Of a stretch of DNA of 6,399 nucleotides, positions 1-5,977 are shown piece after piece. The stretch is from Verrucomicrobia bacterium UBA7008 (GTDB lineage: Bacteria; Verrucomicrobiota; Kiritimatiellia; RFP12; UBA1067). Position numbers and translations under genes: made by a program. The stretch spans positions 1 through 6,399 of the forward strand of contig DJXI01000047.1 in the NCBI GenBank assembly GCA_002449695.1, read 5' to 3'. The stretch's first letter is position 1; the number at the start of each line of letters is the position of its first letter. The notes below the pieces were generated by a model. That model worked only from the letters and a program-made list of their open reading frames with translations, did no database searches and had not been told where the DNA came from.

Positions 1-501
1 CGCCGCCCTTTCGCGGGCAACGGTCAGATAGTATATCACATTCCGCACCCGCCCCGCAAGGGGGTATTTTAAACTTTTTTTGAGGCCCGGAAAATCCGGG
101 GGCTCGGAGGCTTGGATTTCTAGTGCCTCTTCTTTCGCGTTCGCCGCAGACATCGCGATCACCTTGTGCGATCTCATCATCGAGACCGCCGTTTTCTCGG
201 TCAACCTGGTTCCGCCGGAAAGCGGCAGCGAATCCACGAGGATCAACGTCGCGTGGCTATCCCGGACATTGGCCTTCGTCCGTTCGCGATAGTCCTGTGC
301 AATGCTGCCGGCTGACGGACGCTCACGCATCTTGGCCCGATACTGCGCCGGAATCGTCCCGTCTTCCGCAATCCACCCATGCGGCGCCCATCCGCCGAAC
401 TCCAGGCCCAGCGCGACCGCCGCCTCCAGCGCACCGCGATCCACGCCCGTCTGCCCGCCGGAAACGATTTTGACATTTGTTGCCAAAACGATAATCTTCA
501 T
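1..501 (-). CDS. Molybdenum cofactor carrier-like protein, 3' end beyond the window
   Basis: Reading leftward from the ATG at 499-501 there are 167 codons without a stop up to the window edge. Residues 11-22 (KIVSGGQTGVDR), 36-54 (GGW.P.G..AEDG.IP..Y), 78-88 (NVRDS.ATLIL) and 94-101 (LSGGT.LT) match the putative molybdenum carrier family (MoCo_carrier, a Rossmann-like fold related to LOG/YpsA-type nucleotide-binding proteins). Members of the family are thought to bind a nucleotide or cofactor; the substrate here cannot be read from the sequence. The ATG lies 3 nt after the stop of the upstream ATP-binding fragment, so the two may be co-transcribed; no good ribosome binding site is visible. 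Family resemblance fades near residue 134 (about position 100). The usual C-terminal part ending in a 'LNVAGPR' type motif is not seen. The rest of the frame crosses an A-rich stretch and a promoter-like element, so the tail may be non-native or fused. Confidence 0.7.
   Translation of the reverse strand, partial: MKIIVLATNVKIVSGGQTGVDRGALEAAVALGLEFGGWAPHGWIAEDGTIPAQYRAKMRERPSAGSIAQDYRERTKANVRDSHATLILVDSLPLSGGTRLTEKTAVSMMRSHKVIAMSAANAKEEALEIQASEPPDFPGLKKSLKYPLAGRVRNVIYYLTVARERAA
30..59 (-). promoter_or_regulatory. Extended -10 promoter candidate pointing off the left edge
   Basis: On the minus strand an extended -10 (TG at 38-37, TATACT at 35-30) follows a weak -35-like TTGCGG at 59-54 with an 18-nt spacer. 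The 13-mer TAGTATATCACAT (plus-strand reading, 29-41) recurs exactly at 5947-5959 upstream of purN. It would drive a gene or RNA starting within or just beyond the left edge. No ATG occurs between it and position 1. It lies inside the open tail of the molybdenum-carrier-like frame, which argues that this tail is not genuine coding sequence. Confidence 0.5.
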
Positions 502-504
502 CGC

Positions 505-1011
505 CTATATGCAGTAATATCCGCCCGTCTTGGGCGCACCTCGATACACAATCTTTTGAAGTCGTTTCAACTTGGCAATGGCACGTTCAATGGAAGCCTG
601 ACTCCCGCCAACAGCTTTCACAAGCGAAGGAGTCCTGATGCCTGGATTTCGCCTAATCTCTTCATACACATTGCTTACACCCTCACTTACTCCCTCATTT
701 ACTCCCTCATTTACTCCATCGCCCGCATGTTTTTCGGCGGACTTTCCAAATTTTACTACCTCACTGTCTATCGCATTATTCCTGTAGACGTTCATCCTGA
801 CGGCGAAACCGACATCCTCGATGGTGACTTTTTGCAAGCCATATTCCCCAAGAACGTCATTCACCCTCTTTAGTCCGCTTCCCCATTCCTCCATGAGCCG
901 CATGTAGTTTAACGCCTTGGCAAGCGCCTCATTACGGATTTTCGAAAAGCCCGTCACCGCACGTTCGGCGGTCTGGCCTCTCGGCAGCCCACCGGGCGAA
1001 GTAATCTCCAC
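505..1011 (-). CDS. ATP-binding/AlbA_2-type regulator, C-terminal fragment
   Basis: This 168-residue product matches only the C-terminal part of the COG2865-type proteins (AlbA_2 DNA-binding domain, then a GHKL-like ATP-binding domain and a winged helix), which are normally about 400-550 residues. Residues 2-12 (EITSPGGLPRG) and 26-50 (RN..LA...NYM.L.EEWGSGLKRV) are the end of the ATP-binding region. Residues 98-113 are a GVNE/GVSE repeat linker. Residues 114-168 look like a winged-helix domain ending normally in a GGYY motif. The start is a GTG. In the same frame the homologous residues YNNR lie just upstream and are cut off by a TGA at 1026-1024, so the 5' part has been lost. A TGATATAAT promoter-like element covers that break and would put a transcript start at or beside the GTG. 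It is either a pseudogene or an expressed remnant. Without the N-terminal DNA-binding domain the original function is unlikely. Confidence 0.78.
   Translation of the reverse strand: MEITSPGGLPRGQTAERAVTGFSKIRNEALAKALNYMRLMEEWGSGLKRVNDVLGEYGLQKVTIEDVGFAVRMNVYRNNAIDSEVVKFGKSAEKHAGDGVNEGVNEGVSEGVSNVYEEIRRNPGIRTPSLVKAVGGSQASIERAIAKLKRLQKIVYRGAPKTGGYYCI
670..717 (-). repeat. 12-nt tandem repeat encoding a GVNE linker
   Basis: The plus-strand unit ctcatttactcc occurs exactly at 694-705 and 706-717. A one-mismatch copy (ctcacttactcc) lies at 682-693 and a degenerate copy at 670-681. In the minus-strand gene these encode GVNE, GVNE, GVSE and GVSN. Because the unit is a multiple of three, gain or loss of copies changes linker length without shifting the frame. 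Similar GVNE runs between the ATPase and winged-helix parts are known in this protein family. Confidence 0.85.
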
Positions 1012-1622
1012 ACGATTATTATATCACGCCCTCCCTTTTGCCTTTGCGCCCGTCGCCTTCTTGCCTTTGCCGTATTCTCGCCGTCCCTCCATTGTCCTGC
1101 TCGCGTCCCAAAGAAAATACTCTGCAACGGCGGCTCCTTGGTCTGAACGAAGAAATCAACCTTCTCCTTCAGCTCGGCCACATCTGCCTCGGTCTTGGCA
1201 AGCCGCCGGTCAACCTTGTCTTCGAGTTGAGATAGTCTGGTGTTTACAGCGTAACCATGTATTAGGTATTCTTTCAGCACACCAGTTGCCCACTGCCTAA
1301 AACGCGTACCCTGGACTGATTTGACACGATAACCAACTGATATTACTACATCAAGATTGTAAAATGCGACCTGATATGTCTTCCCGTCGCTGGCAGTACA
1401 TGCATTTTTTGCATAAACTGAATCCCTGTTCAATTCGCCCTCTTTGAAGATATTGTTGATATGCCGTGCGACAACAGACTGATCCCTGCCAAAAAGCTGC
1501 GACATCTGTCCCTGAGTCAGCCACACCGTCTCGTTTTCGAGACGAACGTCCAGCCGGACGGTCTCGTTCGGCTGGTAGATGACGATCTGGTTTTCGGCAG
1601 CAGGCATCATTGTTTTATACAT
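954..1622 (-). CDS. RhuM-family protein, C-terminally truncated
   Basis: Residues 10-171 match the RhuM family ('virulence RhuM'), DNA-binding-like proteins of unclear function often found in genomic islands. Visible features are ENQIVIYQPNETVRLDVRL at 10-28, a helix-turn-helix-like segment at about 31-64 (ETVWLTQ.QM..LF...QSVVARHI..IFKEGEL), the family core TASDGKTYQVAFYNLDVVIS at 76-95 followed by VGYRVKS, RQWATGVLKEYL at 109-120, a likely coiled coil at 130-158 and FFVQTKEPP at 157-165. Close relatives continue 'IFFEGQ.FDAY' for another 150 or so residues. Here resemblance stops after IFF (about position 1110) and is replaced by 51 arginine-rich residues that overlap the next fragment by 58 nt in another frame. 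It is therefore probably a truncated gene. An extended -10 lies just upstream. Starts at 1610 or 1607 (both ATG) fit the family and that promoter better than the ATG at 1622. Confidence 0.82.
   Translation of the reverse strand: MYKTMMPAAENQIVIYQPNETVRLDVRLENETVWLTQGQMSQLFGRDQSVVARHINNIFKEGELNRDSVYAKNACTASDGKTYQVAFYNLDVVISVGYRVKSVQGTRFRQWATGVLKEYLIHGYAVNTRLSQLEDKVDRRLAKTEADVAELKEKVDFFVQTKEPPLQSIFFGTRAGQWRDGENTAKARRRRAQRQKGGRDIIIVWRLLRPVGCREARPPNVR
1018..1026 (-). promoter_or_regulatory. Extended -10 element at the break of the ATP-binding gene
   Basis: Minus-strand TGATATAAT (TG at 1026-1025, TATAAT at 1023-1018) stands 6 nt before the GTG at 1011. No convincing -35 is visible, as is usual for extended -10 promoters. 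The TGA inside this element is also the in-frame stop that cuts the ATP-binding gene, so promoter-like sequence and gene break coincide. It is similar to the purN promoter in core sequence and distance to the start codon. Chance resemblance in a short A+T-rich patch remains possible. Confidence 0.45.
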
Positions 1623-1626
1623 GGAT

Positions 1627-1635
1627 AGTATAGCA
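1627..1635 (-). promoter_or_regulatory. Extended -10 promoter of the RhuM-family gene
   Basis: Minus-strand TGCTATACT (TG at 1635-1634, TATACT at 1632-1627) lies 4 nt before the ATG at 1622 and 16 nt before the ATG at 1610. Transcription would start near 1620, which favours translation from 1610 or 1607 with a very short leader. No clear -35 hexamer is seen at 16-18 nt. The element sits in a 96-nt gap after the rarA stop and is the only promoter candidate for this gene. Confidence 0.55.
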
Positions 1636-1664
1636 TAAATCAGCGAAGTCGTGGCGGCGATTCG

Positions 1665-1685
1665 GCGGCCGGGCGAGCGGGCCGC
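1665..1685 (-). other. GC-only hairpin between rarA and the RhuM-family gene
   Basis: GCGGCC at 1665-1670 is complementary to GGCCGC at 1680-1685, giving a 6-bp all-GC stem with a 9-nt loop, 34 nt after the rarA stop. It could slow RNA polymerase at the end of the operon. There is no T-run after it on either strand, so it is not a classical intrinsic terminator. Confidence 0.25.
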
Positions 1686-1718
1686 GCACCGCCGCGCGAT
1701 GGCGTTTTAAAAGCAAAC

Positions 1719-3098
1719 TCAGCTTTTCTTCGCCGCAGGAACGCCGTACGCCGGCGAGGAGAACGGCGGCACGTCCGTGCGCCCTTCGCGCCAGTCGCGG
1801 ACGGCCGCGAGCCGCGCCTTGAAGCGCGCCTCCAGCCCGAGGCCGCACGGCTCGTAGTAGCGCCGGCCGGCCAGCGCCTCCGGCAGGCACGACATGCGCG
1901 CGATCTTCTCGTCGGTGTCGTGCGCGTACGTGTAGCCCTTGCCGTAGTCGAGCGCCTTCATGAGGCGCGTGGGCGCATTGCGGATGTTGAGCGGCACGGG
2001 CTCGGCCATCCGCTCCTGCGCGTCCTTCGCCGCCTTGAGATACGCCGCCTCCATCGCGTTCGACTTCGGCGCGAGCGCGAGATAGACGACAATCTGCGTC
2101 AGGTGCACGTTGCACTCCGGCACGCCGAGGTTGTGGCACGCGTCCCAGACCGCGTTCGCCAGAAGGAGCGCGTTCGGATCGGCGAGCCCCACGTCCTCCG
2201 ACGCGAAGCGCACGCACCGCCGCGCGATGTAGAGCGGATCCTCGCCGCCCTCCAGCATCCGCGCGAGCCAGTAGACCGCCGCGTCGGGATCGGAGTTGCG
2301 CATCGACTTGTGCAGCGCGGAAATGATGTTGTAGTGCTCCTCGCCGTGCTTGTCGTAGAGGAGCGCCTTGCGCCCGATGCACTGCGCGAGCACGTCGTCC
2401 GACAGGACGAGCCGGTCGCCCTTCAGCTCCGCGTTCGCGACCGCCGCCTCCAGCGTGCCGAGCGCGTTGCGCGCGTCGCCGTTCGCATGGACGGCGATCT
2501 TCCGGAGCGTCTCGTCCGACACGTCGAGCGCGAGCTTCCCGAAGCCGCGCTCGTCCGTCAGCGCGCGCCGCAGCAGCCGCACGAGATCGTCTTCGCCGAG
2601 CGCCTTGAGGACGAACACCTTGCTGCGCGACAGCAGCGCGGAGTTGACCTCGAACGACGGATTTTCCGTCGTCGCGCCGATGAGGATGATCGATCCCTGC
2701 TCGACGTACGGCAGGAACGCGTCCTGCTGCGCCTTGTTGAAGCGGTGGATCTCGTCGACGAACAAGACGGTGCGGAGTCCGACGCGCCGCCCCGCCTCCG
2801 CACGCGCCATGATCTCCTTGATTTCCTTGATGCCGCTCGTCACGGCCGAGAAGTTGACGAACTCCGCCTTCGTCAGGTTGGCGACGACGTTCGCGAGCGT
2901 CGTCTTGCCGACGCCCGGCGGCCCCCAGAGGATCATCGACGGAATCTGGTCGCGCTCGATCATCTGGCGGAGGATCCTGCCCTCGCCGACCAGATGCTCC
3001 TGCCCGACGAATTCCTCCAGCGTCCGCGGCCGCAGGCGCGAGGCGAGCGGCTGCGTCTCGACGGGATTGAGCGACTCGACGAGCGACATCTGCTTCAT
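1719..3098 (-). CDS. rarA: Replication-associated recombination protein A (AAA+ ATPase)
   Basis: RarA (MgsA; Mgs1/WRNIP1 in eukaryotes) is a cytoplasmic clamp-loader-like AAA+ ATPase that acts at stalled replication forks and interacts with SSB. The 459-residue length is close to the usual 440-450. Motifs visible: SRLRP.TLEEFVGQEHL at 20-36, Walker A GPPGVGKTT at 59-67, Walker B VLFVDEIHRFNKAQQDAFLP at 111-130, sensor-1 GATTENPSF at 141-149, and the SALLSRS arginine-finger segment at 153-159. The C-terminal tetramerisation (MgsA_C) region includes HKSMRNSDPDAAVYWLARML and the family signature RRYYEPCG near the end. The start overlaps the trpF stop (ATGA), and GGAGG lies 4 nt upstream. The second ATG at 3089 is possible but would put that site 13 nt away. 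It is the last gene of the operon and no clear terminator follows. Nothing in the sequence suggests inactivation. Confidence 0.97.
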   Translation of the reverse strand: MKQMSLVESLNPVETQPLASRLRPRTLEEFVGQEHLVGEGRILRQMIERDQIPSMILWGPPGVGKTTLANVVANLTKAEFVNFSAVTSGIKEIKEIMARAEAGRRVGLRTVLFVDEIHRFNKAQQDAFLPYVEQGSIILIGATTENPSFEVNSALLSRSKVFVLKALGEDDLVRLLRRALTDERGFGKLALDVSDETLRKIAVHANGDARNALGTLEAAVANAELKGDRLVLSDDVLAQCIGRKALLYDKHGEEHYNIISALHKSMRNSDPDAAVYWLARMLEGGEDPLYIARRCVRFASEDVGLADPNALLLANAVWDACHNLGVPECNVHLTQIVVYLALAPKSNAMEAAYLKAAKDAQERMAEPVPLNIRNAPTRLMKALDYGKGYTYAHDTDEKIARMSCLPEALAGRRYYEPCGLGLEARFKARLAAVRDWREGRTDVPPFSSPAYGVPAAKKS

Positions 3099-3685
3099 GA
3101 CGCCTCCGTCTTCCGGCGATACGCCGCCACGAGCGCTTCCAGCTTGCGCACGGACTTGACGCCCGGCGCGTCTTCAAGCGACCCCGACACGTCGATGACG
3201 TACGCGCCCGCGTCCGCGACCTCGGACAGGTTCTCCGCCGAAATGCCGCCCGCCAGGATCAGCCGGGAGCCGTCGCCCGGCGCCACCGTCCGGTCGCCGT
3301 CGCCGTGGGACGTGTCGATCATCAGCGCGTCCACGCCGCACGGCGGCAGCTCCGACCCCGCGAGCGCCCAGACCTCCCAGCCGCGCGCCTTGAGCGCGGC
3401 GCTGTCGGCGGCGGTCGCGCGGCGGTGCAGCTGAATCACGTCCAGTCCGACGGCACGCGCCACGGCCGCGATCTCGTCGACGGCGGCCGTCGTAAAGACG
3501 CCGACGAACTTCACGGTGCGCGACACGGCCCGCACGCGCGCGGCGATCGCCTGCGCCGTTTCGACCGAAATCTGCCGGGGCGAACCGGCGGCGAAGATGA
3601 GTCCGAGATAGTCCGCGCCCAGCTCCGCCGCCCGCACGGCGAACGCTGCGTCGTTCACGCCACAGATCTTGAGCTTCGGCCGCAT
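3095..3685 (-). CDS. trpF: Phosphoribosylanthranilate isomerase, divergent
   Basis: TrpF converts N-(5'-phosphoribosyl)anthranilate to CdRP, the third step of tryptophan synthesis from chorismate, on a TIM barrel. At 196 residues it is near the usual 200-210. Seen: KICG at 6-9 with the catalytic-base Cys8, GLIFAAGSPRQIS at 28-40, VGVF at 61-64, QLH at 85-87, the presumed general-acid Asp124 in the IDT strand, LAGGIS at 144-149 and DVSG.LE..PG.KS near the C-terminus. The catalytic pair is kept, but the usual GGTGK.F.W loop after the Asp reads GDGDRTV and the usual SSGVE phosphate site reads SGSLE, so substrate handling may differ slightly. AGGGGAA at about 16-10 nt before the ATG serves as ribosome binding site and overlaps the upstream stop. 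No other trp gene is present; it sits between a membrane protein and rarA. A paralogous isomerase role is a less likely alternative. Confidence 0.9.
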   Translation of the reverse strand: MRPKLKICGVNDAAFAVRAAELGADYLGLIFAAGSPRQISVETAQAIAARVRAVSRTVKFVGVFTTAAVDEIAAVARAVGLDVIQLHRRATAADSAALKARGWEVWALAGSELPPCGVDALMIDTSHGDGDRTVAPGDGSRLILAGGISAENLSEVADAGAYVIDVSGSLEDAPGVKSVRKLEALVAAYRRKTEAS

Positions 3686-3697
3686 CCCGTCGTTCCC

Positions 3698-4393
3698 CTA
3701 TTCGATCTCCGCAAGCCCCATGTCCCGGAGGCGGGCGTTCAGGTTGATGACCGCGCGCGCGCGCAGCGATTCGGGCGCGCGCGCCAGCGCCTCCAGCGCC
3801 TTGTTGCGGAACTCGCGCTCCTGGTCCTGGCGCTCTTCCAGAAAGTCGAGGTAGTCGCCAACCGTCCCGCCCGCGGCGAGATAGTCCGCCATCTCCGCGC
3901 GCATCGACGCGACGATGTTCTTCAGGCGCGTCACTTCCGGCGCGTCGCCGTCGCGGTAGTCGAGCGGCCGCGCGAGCTCGTCGGCGAACGCGTCGATCGC
4001 CGCCGCGTCCAGCTCCGGCGGCAGCGCGATCCATCCCGGCTGCGCGTAGGCGGCGAGGTAGCGGTCGAGATTCGTCGCGAAGACGCCCTCCCAGCCGTTC
4101 GCGAGCCCGGCCGAAATGACAGCCCGGTCGCCCGTCAGCTGCCGGCGGCTCTGCGGCGCGTGACCGCCGCCGCCGAACGCCACGGCCAGCGTGACCGCGA
4201 GCGCCGTCGCGAGCGCCGCCACCACGCCGCCGACCGCCCACGGCTGCCAGCGCACGGGATCGTCGCCGATGACGCGGTAGGGGCGGATGCCCTGCTTGCG
4301 CAGTTTCGCATAGGCGTCCGCCCGGTCGCGCGCGTCGATGAAACCCGCGCGATTTTCGTTGTCCTTCGTCTGATAGAGGTACTTGTACTTCAC
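3698..4393 (-). CDS. Hypothetical single-pass membrane protein
   Basis: I do not recognise the function. The 231-residue product has a basic, aromatic N-terminus, one strong hydrophobic segment at about 51-73 (PWAVGG...LAVAF) and a long charged C-terminal region rich in Ala, Arg and Glu with likely helices at 140-215. No signal peptidase site or catalytic motif is obvious. Residues 3-43 (YKYLYQTKDNENRAGFIDA, then R...A.A.LRKQGIRPYRVIG) resemble the small N-terminal repeat found before type II secretion/type IV pilus inner-membrane F proteins (GspF/PilC), where a short beta-rich segment precedes 'A...LR..G..P..I'. The rest does not resemble GspF. The start is GTG, separated by one nucleotide from the fcl stop, so translation is probably coupled. 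trpF begins 12 nt after its stop. The N-terminus probably lies in the cytoplasm with the C-terminal region outside, although topology is not certain. Confidence 0.85.
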   Translation of the reverse strand: MKYKYLYQTKDNENRAGFIDARDRADAYAKLRKQGIRPYRVIGDDPVRWQPWAVGGVVAALATALAVTLAVAFGGGGHAPQSRRQLTGDRAVISAGLANGWEGVFATNLDRYLAAYAQPGWIALPPELDAAAIDAFADELARPLDYRDGDAPEVTRLKNIVASMRAEMADYLAAGGTVGDYLDFLEERQDQEREFRNKALEALARAPESLRARAVINLNARLRDMGLAEIE

Positions 4394-4394
4394 C

Positions 4395-5330
4395 TTACAG
4401 CCTGATCGTGCCGGCGGCCAGTTCCGCGCGGTAGCTCCGAACCGTCCGCGCGAGCCCTTCCTTCAGGTCGATTTTCGGCGACCAGCCGAGCGAGCGGATG
4501 AGCGCCGTGTCGCACAGCTTGCGCGGCGTGCCGTCCGGCTTCGTGGCGTCCCAGCGGATCTCCGCCGTCGAGCCCGTCGCCGCCTTCACCATCTCGGCGA
4601 GCGTCTTGATCGTCACTTCCTCGCCCGAGCCCACGTTCATCACGTCGGGCGGGTTGTCGAGCCCGAGCGCGAAGAGGCACGCCGCCGCGAGATCGTCCAC
4701 GTGCAGGAACTCGCGGATCGCCGCGCCCGTGCCCCACAGGTCGACGTGGCCCTGCGCCGTCTCGAACTTGCGGATCAAGGTCGGCAGCACGTGTCCGTGC
4801 TGGATGTCGTAGTTGTCGCCCGGCCCGTAGAGGTTCGTCGGCATGAGCGAATGGTAGAGGAGAGCGCGTTCGCGCCGCAGGAACTCGCACAGCTTCAGGC
4901 CCGAAATCTTCGCGAGCGCATAGCCCTCGTTCGTCTTCTCCAGCGCCGAGGTGAGCAGCGCCGACTCGGGGATCGGCTGCGGCGCGAGGCGCGGATAGAT
5001 GCACGTCGAGCCGAGGAAGAGCAGGCGCGAAACGCCCGCCTCCGCCGCGTGCCAGACCGTGTTCATCGCGATCATCTCGTTCTCGTAGAGGAAACGCGCG
5101 TTCGCCGCGCTGTTCGCGCCGATGCCGCCGACGCGCGCCGCCGCGATGACGGCGACGTCCGGCTTCTCCGCCGCGTAGAACGCGCGCACCGCCGCCGGAT
5201 CGAGGAGGTCCAGCTCCCGGTGCGTGCGCACGACGACGTTCGTGTACCCCGCCGCCGCGAGCGCGCGGCAGACCGCCGCGCCGACCATGCCGCGATGTCC
5301 CGCGACGTAGATTTTCGCCTGCTTATCCAT
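4395..5330 (-). CDS. fcl: GDP-L-fucose synthase
   Basis: Fcl (WcaG) is an NADPH-dependent epimerase/reductase that turns GDP-4-keto-6-deoxy-D-mannose into GDP-L-fucose, a donor for capsule, LPS or other surface glycans. The 311 residues compare with 321 in E. coli. Seen: nucleotide-binding GHRGMVG at 11-17, the family segment [10 protein letters not shown] at 64-73, catalytic Ser108, Tyr137 and Lys141 (GSTCIYP and YALAK), and Cys110 and His180, which correspond to the epimerisation acid/base pair. [10 protein letters not shown] at 163-173, WGTG...REFLHVDD and the KPDGTPRK motif are all present, so the enzyme looks intact. The ATG at 5330 is preferred over one at 5354: it overlaps the purN stop by 8 nt, has AAAGG about 10 nt upstream, and gives a normal N-terminus. 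GDP-mannose 4,6-dehydratase (gmd), which makes its substrate, is not in the window. Confidence 0.96.
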   Translation of the reverse strand: MDKQAKIYVAGHRGMVGAAVCRALAAAGYTNVVVRTHRELDLLDPAAVRAFYAAEKPDVAVIAAARVGGIGANSAANARFLYENEMIAMNTVWHAAEAGVSRLLFLGSTCIYPRLAPQPIPESALLTSALEKTNEGYALAKISGLKLCEFLRRERALLYHSLMPTNLYGPGDNYDIQHGHVLPTLIRKFETAQGHVDLWGTGAAIREFLHVDDLAAACLFALGLDNPPDVMNVGSGEEVTIKTLAEMVKAATGSTAEIRWDATKPDGTPRKLCDTALIRSLGWSPKIDLKEGLARTVRSYRAELAAGTIRL

Positions 5331-5940
5331 GGATGTGCACCTTTCGTCCGTCAATCGTGTAGTTCCCCGCCGCGACGATCCGGAGCGCCTCGGGGAAGGC
5401 GAGGTGCTCCTGCACCTGGATGCGCGCGTGAAGCGTCTCGGGCGTGTCGTCTTCGAGAACCGGCACGGCCTTCTGCACGAGGATCGGCCCCGAATCCGTC
5501 CCGGCGTCGACGAAGTGGACCGTCACGCCCGCGACCTTGCAGCCGTAGTCGAGCGCCTGCGTCCAGCTGTGGACGCCCGGGAACGCCGGCAGCAGCGCGG
5601 GATGGATGTTGAGCACGCGGTTCGGGAACGCCGCAAGGAGCTTCGGCTTGACGATGCGCATGAAGCCCGCGAGGACGACCGTATCGACGCCGGCCGCCTT
5701 CAGGATGTCGATGCAGCGGTCCTCGGCCGCGCCTTCGAGCTTCGTCTTCCACGGCGCGCAGTCGAGGTACTGGCAGGGAATGTCGTGGCGGCGCGCGCGA
5801 TCGAGGATCTTCGCGTCCGCGACGTCGGCGAGGACGATCTTGATGTCCGCGTCCAGCGTGCCCGCCGCGATCGCGTCGACGATGGACTGCATGTTCGAAC
5901 CCGCGCCCGAACCGAGGACTCCGAGGTGTAATTTGCTCAT
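5323..5940 (-). CDS. purN: Phosphoribosylglycinamide formyltransferase 1 (GAR transformylase)
   Basis: PurN transfers a formyl group from 10-formyltetrahydrofolate to glycinamide ribonucleotide, the third step of de novo purine synthesis. The 205-residue length is typical (E. coli 212). Seen: GSGAGSN at 10-16 for phosphate binding, VLAGFMRIV at 89-97, the active-site strand [12 protein letters not shown] with Asn111 and His113, and [12 protein letters not shown] with Asp149. These are the three catalytic residues of the family. The ATG at 5940 matches the usual N-terminus; an upstream ATG at 5964 would place the promoter inside the gene. No ribosome binding site precedes the ATG. Instead an extended -10 lies 7 nt upstream, so the mRNA is probably leaderless. 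It is the first gene of the operon and overlaps fcl by 8 nt. Other purine genes are absent from the window. Confidence 0.97.
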   Translation of the reverse strand: MSKLHLGVLGSGAGSNMQSIVDAIAAGTLDADIKIVLADVADAKILDRARRHDIPCQYLDCAPWKTKLEGAAEDRCIDILKAAGVDTVVLAGFMRIVKPKLLAAFPNRVLNIHPALLPAFPGVHSWTQALDYGCKVAGVTVHFVDAGTDSGPILVQKAVPVLEDDTPETLHARIQVQEHLAFPEALRIVAAGNYTIDGRKVHIHG

Positions 5941-5947
5941 GCTGGGT

Positions 5948-5977
5948 AGTATATCACATCCCAATCCTGCGCGTCAG
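5948..5977 (-). promoter_or_regulatory. Extended -10 promoter of the purN operon, leaderless geometry
   Basis: Minus-strand TGATATACT (TG at 5956-5955, TATACT at 5953-5948) with a -35-like CTGACG at 5977-5972 and an 18-nt spacer. Seven nucleotides separate the -10 from the ATG at 5940, so transcription should begin at or within a base or two of the start codon. The 13-mer at 5947-5959 is identical to the one at 29-41. Confidence 0.65.

Noticed and set aside
52..81. CCCC-GCAA-GGGG stem followed by T-rich sequence, a possible plus-strand terminator
   Set aside because: The stem is only 4 bp, the T-run is interrupted by AAAC, and no plus-strand gene is seen to its left within the window.
82..105. 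Hairpin around CCCGGAAAATCCGGG
   Set aside because: The T-run lies on the wrong side for a plus-strand terminator, and on the minus strand the hairpin is followed by As, not Ts.
1615..3177. 520-codon minus-strand frame overlapping rarA
   Set aside because: It is out of frame with the Walker motifs and its product is an Arg/Ala-rich low-complexity string. rarA in the other frame is certain.
5328..5354. Upstream start for fcl at 5354
   Set aside because: It would lengthen the overlap with purN and add eight residues not expected before the Rossmann strand. The ATG at 5330 has a better ribosome site and family fit.
1920..5931. Long plus-strand open frames opposite rarA, trpF, the membrane protein, fcl and purN
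   Set aside because: They are arginine-rich antisense shadows created by GC-rich third positions. The minus-strand frames carry complete, recognisable family motifs.
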